A stretch of DNA of 64,000 nucleotides from Portulaca oleracea. Lineage: Eukaryota > Streptophyta > Magnoliopsida > Caryophyllales > Portulacaceae. The position numbers and the translations under genes were made by a program. Position 1 is the first letter of the stretch, and every line of letters starts with the position of its first letter. Positions 51,801-61,018 of the stretch are shown here, piece after piece. The notes beneath the pieces were generated by a model. The model had not been told where the DNA came from and made no database searches. It was given only the letters and a program-made list of their open reading frames with translations. The stretch lies in the NCBI GenBank assembly GCA_029582165.1, contig CM055881.1, positions 28,328,094-28,392,093 on the forward strand, in the 5' to 3' direction.

Positions 51801-54800
51801 CCTAATCAAACGAGCAAACTATAATATTCCTAATAATAATAGGAAATTATAAAGTAACATAAAACATACTAAATATTATTCCTTTAGGGTTTTGGATGCT
51901 AATATACAGAACTTTTGGAGTGTTGCACAATAATACATTAAACTTTAACCTTGGAGAATAATACACTGTACTTTCGGGGGTGTTGAACAATAATGCACCC
52001 AGAACGATTCCGCCAGTGTCTAACTCGGTGACAATCCTACTTAACAGGTGGAGGAGATGAATTAGCCCAAAATATTTAAATTTATGGCATGTTAACTAAT
52101 CCACACGTAAGCAAAGGGAATCAACTTTGAAAAGAGTAAAAATAACATAAAATCACATTTGCTTAAACATATTTTTGCTGAGAGATTGTTGTTGTAGTTG
52201 TATAAAACCACCTTTGCTTGTGTAGATTAGCTGACATGTCATAAACTTACATATTATTTCCAATTTATCTTCCCGGTCTGCCCCATAAGATCGCCACCAA
52301 GTCAGCCACCATCGAAATTGTTTAGGGTGCATTATTGTCCAACACCCCTCAAAGTTCAGTGCATTATTGTCCAAGGTCAAAGTTCAGTGCATTATTGTCC
52401 AATACCCCAAAAGTTCAGTATATTAGCATCCAAAAATCCATATAATAATATGTATTTCCATCATTCTCCCCGGCTTGGGGGCCAAAAAAAACTTACCTCT
52501 AGAGAGTTAGTATAAAGAGAAACAACCAAAATAATCAAGAGCACAATAATGCAAATTACCCAGTTACTAAAAACACGACCTCAAGTTTTGTAGAAGTCTA
52601 GGATCATGAAATCGACCAATGAAACATCAGATTCACTTCATTGCACATAAGAAAATAGTGCACAACTTTGAGCTTCTCCAAAAAAAGTAGCAATTGAATG
52701 ATGGGATGTAGCTTCTTGCCAACAAAATATTCTTCCGGGAGAAATAAATCAATAAACTCAATTGTTGGTCTTGATGCCTTCACATGTTTAACCAGATGAC
52801 TAAACAGAAATTTTTCATAAGTAGGCAAGGTCTTGTAGTCATGAGTAGTATCAGAGTACTCTTCAAGAGTGGCTTCAACATCATCAATGACAACAATAGA
52901 GGGCATAACAAGAGGCAAGCTAGGCAATGTAACCTCTGAAGTTGTAGAACCACATTGGTACAAACCGAAAACATAGGATGCTCAAAAGTACCTTGGAAAA
53001 GCGTCAAATCCTCAGCATTGAAGATAAGACTAATAGATAAATTAAGAGGTTAATTAAATAACTCAACATTGGATCCAAGTTGTTTACTCCTAATATCAGT
53101 TGAAGATTGCACACATTTCGTAAGAGATGGATGACTCACTTCCTCTCCTTCATTCTTACGAGAACTTTCATGACTCTGGACTTGACTTGCGACTCCAAGA
53201 CTCTCTTTTAGGAACGACTTTTGAAAGTCATCTATCGTAGAAGTAATTCTGTTGACAATTTCTAACAGGTCATCTTTAAACTATTCCAATCCTCCATCAT
53301 TTCACATACTTTTGTATCCCGGTTTGACTTTGGAATGCTCGTCTTGAGTTCCTGGCCTCTTTCTAACAATGCCATTGTTCTAAGGAACATCATCATGCAA
53401 ATAAAATTTCTCTATTTTTTTGGTTGTTCTTTCAAAACAGAAAGTAATTTTGAAGATCCAAGCAACTTAAGTAACACCCAACTAATTATCAATTATCCTA
53501 AAATCAAAGCAAGAACTTAACAAATTAGTGAAATAACATTTGACCTTTGAAAAGTTTACGCAAGAGCACAAACTAACCACAAGGACATCTTGTCACTGAA
53601 GTAGCAGAGCAGGCAGCAACATGTATGAGCACAACAGCAACAGTAGACCAGAACTTCAAGTGGCTCGTTGTGTGGTGCTTGACAGCTGAGACAAACAGGC
53701 AGCAACTGGGTTTGCAGACCGGAGCAGTTTTTTTTTTTTAAAAGATTGGATAGCAGTGGAAATTAGTGTTTGGGTAAGACTCGGGATCGAGAACTTGCTC
53801 TAATACCAATTTGATAGAGAATGGAAAACAACTAAAGATTAAAGATACAAATCCAATATCCATATGTCGGATTCAAAAGAAGAATTCAGATACAAATCCA
53901 ATATCCATATGTCGGATTCAAAAGAAGAATTCAGCATCCTCGTACTAGATTCAAGAGAAGATTACCATACCCCCACATAATCAATAAGAATTCGTATATC
54001 CAATATTCAATATCAATGTAGAATATCTCACAAAAGCTAGCGCAAACCTTATTTAAATTATAGGTTAACAACCTTCCTAATAGTAAACCTAATAGAAATA
54101 GGAAACTAGTATAATATTCCTAATCAAACTAGGGAACTATAATATTCCTAAAAGGAATAGGAAACTATAAAGAAATATAAAACATACTAAATGTTAATAT
54201 TCCTAAATATAATTATATGTATTTCCATCAATTTCAAAAGAAAACCATAAAAGATTTACGAATGTTGAACGTACTGACCAATGGACGTGCCTTTCTTTGT
54301 GGAAGATAAACCCTTAGTATATAATTCAACATCACAACGCCCCTCCCATAGTTAGATCCTTACAACAATATGGCTTTATAAAGGTGCGCCTAGACGCATG
54401 GAGGCGAAAGGTACTACTTGGTGCCTCGGACCAGGTGAGGCGAAGCTCGTCCAAGAAGCTCGCAAAAGGTAAGCCGTTGGTGAGACTATTTTGCGCCTTT
54501 TGGATCCCGGAGAAAAAAGAAGACAAAAAAGGGTTCTTTTTGTCATGTTTCCTTCTCGTTCAACCCCCTCAACCCTTAAACACCCCGGTATTATACTCTA
54601 CTCTAGTGAATTCATGTTAGAATGATTTTCATGCAAAGAAAATCTATAGATGAAGTGCATCTCGCATCCATAATCCGGGAACCTTTGCCTAGAAGCTCAT
54701 GCCTTGGCTCTAGAACCCCTTCATGCCTTTTTGCAACTAAGTCTATTTAAATCTAATGGCCACCCATGCAAAGGTAGCACATATATGAGTTACGAGCCAA

Positions 54801-57090
54801 AGACCATTGTACACATTACACAATGAAAGGAGAAAATATCCTCAAGATAAATAACCATCCTTGACTATTAAGTAAAAGGTCATTGCCCATATCAGTCAAA
54901 TAATACTCTAAAGCATCAACAAAATTGTCATCATTCTAACGGGATCCAATAGCACAAAGAGAAACCACTAATCAGGAGAAAAATTAAATGACTAGGGCAG
55001 ACTAATAATAACGAACTGTTTAGACTCCAACATATTAAGTTACTAACCTCAACATCATGCAGTGAAATGGCTCCATCTTCAAGCCCAGCAGCAATTGCTT
55101 TACCATCAGGACGCCAACATAATGACGTTACAGACTTTCCTACAAACAAATTACAGCCATCAATTAATATAATTCTAACAATAAAATATCAGCCACATAT
55201 GTGCTCTGAAGCAGTGGCTGTGTTTGATAATAATATACTCCCTCCGTTTCTTATTAAATGTCACTTTAATTTATGTGCCAGTCAAACTATAAAAACGTTG
55301 ATCATTAAGATCTCAACATATACAATGTTCTACTATACAAAAATACTATCAATAGTTTCGTCAAGAAAAATACTATCATTAAGAGCATAATATTGTAATT
55401 TTTTGATAAAATATGTTATGAGAAATTCTTAGTCAAAAAAGAACATTGAAGACCGTGTAGCATTCATTAGGTGATAGTTATTGTGAAACGGAGGCAGTAT
55501 GTATCAAAAAAATATAAATTAAATTTTAAAAAAAAACAGAACCAAAAGAAACCTCACTAAACTCAAGCTACTCAGGAACTCATTCACAAAAAGAAGACAA
55601 ACATTTTCCAATACGACGAAAAACAATTATCATTTAGCACAGGCATATTATCAGTTGGAAATGCACATTACCCAGCATAAGCAGGAGCATGCATGACTTA
55701 CTGCAAAACTTTGTAGGACTGAGAGACTAAAATTTAGAGAAAATAAATCACAGAAAAGGGAATACTCCCCAAGAAGAAGAAAGGGGCGCAGATTAATTTG
55801 GTAAACCACATACATATAAGTTCACAGGAAAAATGAACGATGTCTTACTTTAAGTGGGTGATGACAACAATCAAGACAGAAATTCACAGACCACCAAAAG
55901 AAAAGATGGAAAATACATGGATAGAAGTATTAAGAGACAACTGCAAAGCTGACTATTGGCATAAATGATCATATTAACCATTTTATTTGAAACCTAACTT
56001 CAGAGAATTTGAATTGGTCATATTCTGACCAGACAAAGAAAGAAGGGGAATGACTGAGTGACAGTCAATGCAATTTCAACATTTCAGCCAACAGAAATAA
56101 GCCTATACAGGAAGAGCGTTCTCCCAAGTGGGACATTTTACATCATCAAGTCTTATGAGCTCTCTGAACATCGAGACTGTGAAGACAGAGCAAGGCAATC
56201 TAAGCTTTATTCAAATAATGGCAACCATTGAACTCTACCAAATGTTCTTTTTACATCGTCATGTCTCTCAGAACTGTTCTTTTTCCCAATGAAAATATGA
56301 AAGAGATTGATATACTTAACACATGATGGATGTAAACTTCATGGGCAACACCGAATTGTTGAAGTACATTGATGAAAAAATAAAATCATTGATTCAAGAG
56401 CCAAATCAATTCAATAAGCACAGAGAGACAGCTCCCTAGTGTCCATATATTCACCATTAACCCTACTGATCCCATAGACTAAAAGCAGTTGCTATCCATC
56501 AATTCAGTGGAGCTACAGAGAATCAACAGAAGTAAACTGAAGATTAACTTCAGCTCATCAATAACCTAAAATAAATAGTAATGAATAAAAAATCTTATAC
56601 AAGAAGGAAAATCAGTACCTAGGAATACTCCTTATAGACAAAGGCACCTTAGCACACAGCGCATTCACAATTAACAGCACTGGCCTCTTAAAACACGTGT
56701 TGTTATCCACCACATTGTTCAACAAAACTTCAGATAATCAGACTAAAATGCAACATGCTCAAATGAAAGCCAAAAACAGTGCAGCCTCAATGTAACAAAA
56801 GGTGATAACAAACCAGGAGAAACTGTCCACAACTTCTGCCAATTGAAGCGATGCAAGATGATCTTGGAGTCCTCCGTCACCATGGCTAACAAATCCTTCT
56901 CTGGATTCCACTCCGCCATTTTTATCTACTCAGTAACATAAACAACATTCAATTTCGACTCACCTCTTCCATTACAATTACACAACATTCACCAATTGCA
57001 GTAGAAAACGAAGCAGGTAACCTGAGATGGCGCAGGTTTGTCAAATTGAAGCTGAAAAGGAAGCACTCGCGGCGATTCATCAGTTTCCAT
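24833..57090 (-). CDS. APC4: Anaphase-promoting complex subunit 4 (APC4)
   Basis: Exons in transcript order: 57090-57022, 56925-56814, 55139-55048, 46890-46798, 46532-46296, 45833-45759, an unresolved short exon near 45425-45600, about 45372-45282, 40665-40490, 40420-40320, 40246-40172, 38806-38627, 33754-33672, 33581-33483, 31458-31354, 29694-29556, 28684-28457, 28354-28202, 25858-25777 and 24936-24833. All but the unresolved step join in phase, giving about 770 residues, near the usual plant APC4 length. Seen: start [21 protein letters not shown]40-like N-terminus ([20 protein letters not shown]), the APC4 long domain ([28 protein letters not shown]) and an acidic C-terminus [15 protein letters not shown]4 is a scaffold subunit of the APC/C ubiquitin ligase that degrades cyclins and securin. 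The 8.2-kb third intron and others are full of mobile elements; no exon appears broken. Confidence 0.93.
26640..26745. repeat. GTGCAGGT-type minisatellite, left block
   Basis: Degenerate units of about 10 bp on the theme GTGCAGGTNN (TGCAGGTAAG, TGCAGACGGG, TGCAGATTCG) repeat about ten times. A matching block in the same orientation lies at 27765-27860. Confidence 0.7.
27765..27860. repeat. GTGCAGGT-type minisatellite, right block
   Basis: Ten or so degenerate units such as GTGCAGGTGG, GTGCAAGTCG and GTGCGAGTGA. They match the block at 26640-26745, so the two arrays bracket the Harbinger relic as subterminal repeats might. Confidence 0.7.
30543..30805. mobile_element. Small inverted-repeat element, relative of 22955-23202
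   Basis: The left end ACGATTATCTCACCAAAGTG and the inverted right end TTTATGGTGAGATGATCTC enclose non-coding DNA with a poly(C) run at about 30710. It lies in an APC4 intron. Confidence 0.55.
31085..31270 (+). mobile_element. Possible SINE-like sequence
   Basis: GGTTCGAATCC at 31145-31155 is a perfect Pol III B box. The upstream A-box-like TAAGGCTACATG is weak, and no clear duplication or tail was found. It lies in an APC4 intron. Confidence 0.3.
32468..33415 (-). mobile_element. Candidate non-autonomous Helitron
   Basis: Read on the - strand, the sequence ends in a GC-rich hairpin (GTGCTCCC / GGGAGCAC) followed by AATCTAAT, that is a hairpin plus CTRR before a T, the classic Helitron 3' terminus (32468-32490). 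The opposite end is less certain; a GCGCCCGGGTGCA-rich segment near 33365-33400 may mark the 5' side. No Rep/helicase coding is present. The body is largely a TATGAGCATT minisatellite. It lies in the APC4 intron between 33483 and 31458. Confidence 0.45.
32665..33195. repeat. TATGAGCATT minisatellite
   Basis: Roughly twenty degenerate units of about 20-28 bp on the theme TTATGAGCATTGTAGTTATA, with variants such as ATGAACATTATGGTTTC. The units are head to tail and diverged, with some longer sub-blocks repeated (GTGTAGAGGCTTATG at about 33030 and 33095). Confidence 0.85.
34960..36930 (-). mobile_element. Degenerate LINE (L1-type), ORF2 3' half
   Basis: Several frames on the - strand match plant L1 ORF2. 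They include an RT active-site relic [10 protein letters not shown] near 36625, CYLGLPLEA and IWDPIVERF near 36400, [15 protein letters not shown] near 35940, a zinc-binding HLLVCCP motif near 35560, and the tail [16 protein letters not shown] near 35200. Many frameshifts and stops make it a pseudogene. It sits in the APC4 intron between 38627 and 33754, in the same orientation as APC4, and has itself received a Stowaway MITE. Confidence 0.7.
35270..35510. mobile_element. Stowaway-like MITE inside a LINE
   Basis: The left end CTCCCTCTGTTTCAAAATAA and right end TTTGAAACGGAGGGAG are flanked by TA on both sides. It splits the zinc-binding part of the surrounding LINE and is therefore younger than it. 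Confidence 0.85.
37718..37948. mobile_element. Stowaway-like MITE
   Basis: The ends CTCCATTTCAAATAATTTGT and GGTGAAACGGAGGGAG are flanked by TA on both sides. It is non-coding and lies in an APC4 intron. Confidence 0.75.
40755..40983. mobile_element. Stowaway-like MITE
   Basis: The ends CTCCCTCCGTCCCTATTTAT and ATAAATAGGACGGAGGGAG form near-perfect inverted repeats flanked by TA. It lies 90 bp upstream of an APC4 exon, inside the intron. Confidence 0.88.
41069..41272 (+). mobile_element. tRNA-derived SINE
   Basis: A Pol III A box TAGCTCGGTTGG (41082-41093) and B box GGATCGATTC (41127-41136) stand at tRNA-like spacing, followed by a tRNA-unrelated body and an A-rich tail (AAAGAAAAATAAAAATAAAA). 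The flanks ACACCATGCTTTT (from about 41056) and ACACCATGTTTTT (from about 41277) are an almost exact duplication. It lies in an APC4 intron, antisense to the gene. Confidence 0.75.
42003..44780 (+). mobile_element. 5'-truncated LINE (L1-type) with target-site duplication
   Basis: Broken ORF2 on the + strand: [20 protein letters not shown], the RT start [17 protein letters not shown] and LISLIPKK-like block (42106-42666), then [20 protein letters not shown] (43317-43380), the zinc-binding CSMCKRD...HLLLHCDF block (44320-44375) and the tail [14 protein letters not shown]. It ends in a 13-14 base poly(A) at 44768-44780. A 16-bp duplication ACCAATATATTTATAT flanks it at 41987-42002 and 44781-44796. 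Frameshifts disable it. It sits in an APC4 intron in antisense orientation. Confidence 0.88.
46673..46795. repeat. Minisatellite in an APC4 intron
   Basis: The unit TGAAACAAGCACAAAGCAAT occurs three times, interleaved with AGATTTTTGAATAAGACAAG-type units. It begins two bases left of the exon that ends at 46798, so it occupies the start of that intron just after the splice donor. Confidence 0.8.
48825..48930. repeat. Short tandem repeat rich in ACCCGAA
   Basis: About three units of roughly 30 bp combine ACCCGAAACACACA with CCGGTATTTACYCG. A related CCCGAACCCAAAA stretch lies at 47430-47475. The source element is not resolved. Confidence 0.5.
49640..49740. repeat. poly(C), poly(A) and (AT)n low-complexity tract
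   Basis: A C12-type run, an A-rich stretch and a palindromic (TA)n/TTTA tract follow one another inside the large APC4 intron. Confidence 0.9.
50400..51130 (-). mobile_element. LINE relic (C-terminal ORF2 remnants)
   Basis: On the - strand there is a broken match to plant L1 ORF2 C-terminal sequence: AIGDGEFMW, then FIVRSF near 50930, an [13 protein letters not shown] block near 50840, and [19 protein letters not shown] near 50650. Stops and frameshifts are frequent. It lies in the 8.2-kb APC4 intron. Confidence 0.5.
51897..52439. mobile_element. Inverted-repeat element inserted in the 3' LTR
   Basis: The left end GGGTTTTGGATGCTAATATA is matched inverted by the right end TATATTAGCATCCAAAAATC. 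Subterminal copies of AATAATRCAYTRAACTTT-like units occur at both sides (51925-52000 and 52325-52420). It is absent from the sister LTR at 53812-54230, which proves insertion after the LTR element formed. No clear target duplication was found. Confidence 0.75.
52604..52963 (-). CDS. Unknown reading frame inside the LTR retroelement
   Basis: A 119-codon open frame lies in the internal region of the Copia-like element, in the element's orientation. I recognise no gag zinc knuckle, protease, integrase or RT motif. The composition is ordinary globular ([19 protein letters not shown] near the C-terminus). It might be captured host sequence or a decayed gag, or open by chance. Confidence 0.25.
   Translation of the reverse strand: MYQCGSTTSEVTLPSLPLVMPSIVVIDDVEATLEEYSDTTHDYKTLPTYEKFLFSHLVKHVKASRPTIEFIDLFLPEEYFVGKKLHPIIQLLLFLEKLKVVHYFLMCNEVNLMFHWSIS
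55238..55497. mobile_element. Stowaway-like MITE
   Basis: The ends CTCCCTCCGTTTCTTATTAA and TGTGAAACGGAGGCAG form an inverted repeat. TA borders the left end; the right flank is diverged (GTAT). It lies in the second APC4 intron. Confidence 0.75.
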
Positions 57091-57300
57091 TGTGGAATAG
57101 CTCCGAAGAACGCAACTTCTAGACAGACAAACACATGAGTAACCTAAAATCTCCATTTTATTCATTGAAATCACGAAATCACGAAACGAAAGAAATTCTC
57201 CAAAATCATGAAAGAAAATCTCCATTTTATTCATTGAAATGGCAGTTGGTGAAGGGTGTGCGGGGAGTAGAAATGTATGGGAATCGTGAAATATGAGAAA
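57091..57300 (-). promoter_or_regulatory. APC4 upstream region with a 26-bp direct repeat
   Basis: This stretch just upstream of the APC4 start codon must hold its leader and core promoter. A direct repeat (AAAATCTCCATTTTATTCAT core) occurs at 57146-57171 and 57215-57240. No TATA box could be chosen with confidence. Confidence 0.4.
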
Positions 57301-57559
57301 AGAGAAGCAGGATTTCCAGCATTACCTGTGTGAACTGAGGAGCAGTGTGAGAGGCAGAGAAAGAAGGCAACCTAAAAAATCAAAGAGCGATGCAGGCAAT
57401 GAAATCGACGAGCGGGAATTTGGGATTTATATACTTGGTGGCTTGCTGCTTGCGGCTGTTGCTGCTGTTGTAGTCAAGGCTGTTCTACAATATTTGAAAA
57501 TACTATTTTTTCCCCCAAAATAGTCATTTTATTAAAATACTCATAATATACAAGGCAAG

Positions 57560-60500
57560 AGTAGTTTAAAATACGCTTTGCCAATACATGTGCTTTATGT
57601 ACTGCTTCTCTAGAGGCTTTGTATATCCCATACGTATTAAATTTTGTAAACAAAATATTTATAGTAGCAATTAATGGTGCAACCTAAAAAAACAGATATT
57701 TGGTTTCCATAAAAATCTTATGACAAGCTCTAAAGCAGTAGCTATTTCAACGGCATCATATTCTTGCATTAGTGTTATACGTAGTGCCAATAAAACATCC
57801 TCTAATTTCGCTTGGAGTGCCGAAGAGGTCATGAACGTTTTCCCTCCCGAATCTCCATGATCTCCTGTATTTCCATCAAGTGAGACCCAAGCTGTTGAAG
57901 CAATCTAGATTGTCTTTTCCATGTTCCATCGTGCACAATGATTTTTATTTTGCGATTTAGCATTGTTGTGGACTTTTTTATTACTTATGTATCTTGTTTC
58001 ACTTTAGGTGACCCATGTTTTGGCCGCTGAAACCTCTGTAGCCATTGCCATCCTTCTGTTATTGATTTCTGTAAGTATTGCTCCATGACTTTCTGTGTAA
58101 TTGATTATGTGGAAATTTTAACAGCATTTCTAATTTTCCATGTTGTCCACGTAATTGCAACAAAATACATTAATCGCGTTCCTCCATCTTTGTCCGTATT
58201 CATTAAATATTTCAACCAGTCTTCCAACCATTTTCTCCACTCCGAATCAGTGGTTGTGTCTTGTAAGTTGTAATCCCAATGAACTAGCCTTCCATTAATG
58301 TCTCGCTATATCACAATTTCGGAATAAATGTGAAGTAGTTTCACTTGATACATCATACCAACAGATGTTATTTTCCAATATACCTCGACTCTGTCTATTC
58401 TTTCCCAACGGAAGCGCATTATTTGCACATTTCCATATAAACATTTTCCATTTCGGTGGCAAATTTGCTATGCAAAAACTTTCGCCACGCTTTTACTTCT
58501 TCCTCTGATATATTCCCTTGAAATATCTTATTATGTAGCCCAAAAACACAATAACCAGATTTCACTGTGTACGTACCTGTTCAGGTTTCTCCCCAACATA
58601 ATTTATCCTCCTCTTCTTCACTTGGTATAGGCATTTGAAGAATCCGCTTGACTGTAACTTTATAAAATATAGATGCAAGATATGACTTATGAGTTATGTC
58701 GCATTCGATTCTCTCCACTTGTGTAAATTAATTCTGCTACCGGTAACTGCAATATTTGTGCATCAACTCCGGGTTTTAATTGAGGTGTATGGTCATGTAG
58801 CCATCTTTTATCTCCAATTTGAATTGTTATTCCATTCCCAACTCGCCATCGCAAGCGATCCTTAACTAGAATTGATGCTTTGGTTATTCCCTCCCAAGCA
58901 TATGAGGCAGTAGAGGAGGTTTCTATGTGTCTGGGACCATCAAAGGAGAGTATACTTTATACTTTGTCCTCCAAATGCGGGCTAATAACGATGACACCAT
59001 ATGGTGTGTTATCGAAGCGTGTTTCAATAAAAGCGCTTGATTATAGTTGGTTAATTCCTAAACTTCTCATTCCCTTCAGACTAAAAAGATGACATGTTGA
59101 GTCCAATGAACATATTTCTGTCCTTTTGAGTTCCATCAAAAAAACTGGAGCATTAAAGCATTCAATTTATATAGTATGGTGTTCGGTATCTGATATACCG
59201 TAAATATATGTTCATGAAGAGCTGACAACACTACTTGAATGAGCACTAATCCACCTGCTGGTGGAAATATTCTTGCCCTCCACCCCTATAATCTTTTCAA
59301 AAATGCATCTACTAAAAAGCCAAACTAGGACGTTTTATTTTTCAAAATTACCGGCGGTATTCCCGAGTACTTAGTGAAATAGGAGCATTCTTGATAGCCA
59401 AAAACAACTTTAAATTGCAGGCGCTCCTGTTATGTGACTCCTTTAGAAAACGTAACTAGCGATTTTTCTACATTAATCATCTGTCTGGAGCTACAATTAA
59501 ATTTGCTCAATATATTTTTGAGCTCCTCATAATGTTCCATATTCATATCAGAAAAAATATAGTCATATGCAAAAATAAGTGAGTAATTTCCAGTGCATCC
59601 CGTGTTACTTTGATACTCTTTATCTCATTACATATCTGTGCAGCGTTCAATAGTTGACTTGAGTTATCCATGACCAATATAAAGAGATAGGGAGATAATG
59701 GGTTACCTTGTCGTAGGCCAGCTTGTGGATAAATCCACTCTGTCACGTCTTCATTAATCACAATTGAATATCTTACTATGGTGACGCATTTCATGATGAG
59801 TGTAATCCAATGCTCCGGAAATTGATATGCCTTCAATACTCCTTCCAGAAAATCCCATCGGATTCTATCATAGGCATTACTTATGTCCACCTTAATCGCA
59901 GCATATTGGATGCCTTGTTGTTTATTTCGCATGGTATGAAACAATTCGTGGGCAATTAAACAATGATCCAGGCCAAGTCTCCCTTGTAGAAACGCCCCTT
60001 GATTTTCACTGATAATATCCTTCATCACTGGTCGTCGCCTATTAACCATGCATTTATTGATAATTCTGTACAGAACATTACATAAGTTGAACGGACGAAA
60101 ATCACCAATTGTATGTGGTGTCTCCTTTTTTTTGGATGAGCACAATTGAAGTATTATTTAGTTCTCCCAAAAAACACCCTTCATTCAAGGAAGATAGCGC
60201 AGCATGTTCAACTATATCATTGATTATCTCCCAATGATCTTGAAAGAAAGATGGTGGAATACCATCCGACCCAGGACTTTTATCTGCTTTGAGTTGAAAA
60301 GTTGCTTGTCTTATCTCATCTATAGTAAATCTCAAACTTAACAATTCACGATGACTCTTTGATAGTGTTTTAGAACATTGATGCAATAATTGAGTCACAC
60401 ACCATTTCGTAATAGTAGGTAGGTTGTCTTGGGATTATATAATTTATGAAAATATTCGTATGCTTGCTTTTTAATTATGGATCTGTACTCCATGAGTCAT

Positions 60501-60680
60501 CTTCTAATTTAATGCCTTGTATAATAGTGTGTTTCTGCCTGCTCCTGTAATGCTGAAAGAAGAAACGAGTACACTGGTCTTCTTCTTGTAACCGTGTCAG
60601 TCGGCTACATTCTTTCCAAAATAAATTGATTTGGCGATAGTTTCTCTTATTCAATAGTGGAATTTGTCAGCCTTCAATCT
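57560..60680 (-). mobile_element. Degenerate LINE (L1-type) with RNase H-like end
   Basis: Read on the - strand, it begins 5'-truncated near 60680 with FWKECSRL...RFFFQHYRS. It continues with the RT entry KADKSPGSDGIPPSFFQ (about 60290), then DISNAYDRIRWDFLEG and GLRQGNPLSPYLFILVMD (60145-59640), and a mutated active site FAYDYIF (FADD expected). A zinc-binding ETTSHLFRNC block follows near 58330, and an RNase H-like AWVSLDGNTGDHGDSGG near 57870. The RT frame is broken by a shift near 60110-60140. It lies upstream of APC4, in the same orientation. Confidence 0.75.
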
Positions 60681-61018
60681 CTTATTGTTTCCCCTCGAAC
60701 TATTTCCTGACTCTAGCGAACGAGTTTTGTCTGTTTGGTATTTCCGTATTTTTTTTACCTTCACTCATTAATTTCTTGTAGCAATTAAATATTTTTTTTT
60801 GTTTTCCCCTCCCTTGTATCAAATTTGTTCCATTTTTGTATAATCAATTTTTATCGGCTACATTACTTTTGTTGTTCCTCTTTTTTTTTATTTTATTTGT
60901 GGACAGAATTGTCTTTATTATAAGCACTGTTGATCACTAATTCACAACTATTGATAGTTTGATACTCCGCCATAAAATATTTATAAATAGCTCTCATTTT
61001 TTGTTATTTTTTTAGCTA

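Larger units (their letters stand above)
51544..54230 (-). mobile_element. Copia-like non-autonomous LTR retrotransposon
   Basis: Two direct LTRs are present, 53812-54230 (5' LTR on the - strand, 419 bp) and 51544-52463 (3' LTR, enlarged by an insertion). LTR ends on the - strand are TGATGGAAAT...TCTCTATCA. A 5-bp duplication ATTTC lies at 51539-51543 and 54231-54235. Directly after the 5' LTR, TTGGTATTAGAGCAAGTTC matches a tRNA-iMet primer site. A purine-rich GCCGGGGAGAA before the 3' LTR is a likely polypurine tract. The internal part is only 1.35 kb and I see no pol domains, so it would need proteins supplied by another element. It lies in the APC4 third intron, in the same orientation as APC4. 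Confidence 0.85.

Noticed and set aside
54360..54620. 78-codon frame after the Copia-like element
   Set aside because: No domain, and the sequence is a GGCGCNTNGNCGC-rich low-complexity block of the kind found in dispersed plant repeats.
57293..57523. 76-codon frame with a hydrophobic stretch upstream of APC4
   Set aside because: No family resemblance, a weak start context, and position in a divergent upstream region next to a LINE. The hydrophobic run comes from TTG/GCT repeats.
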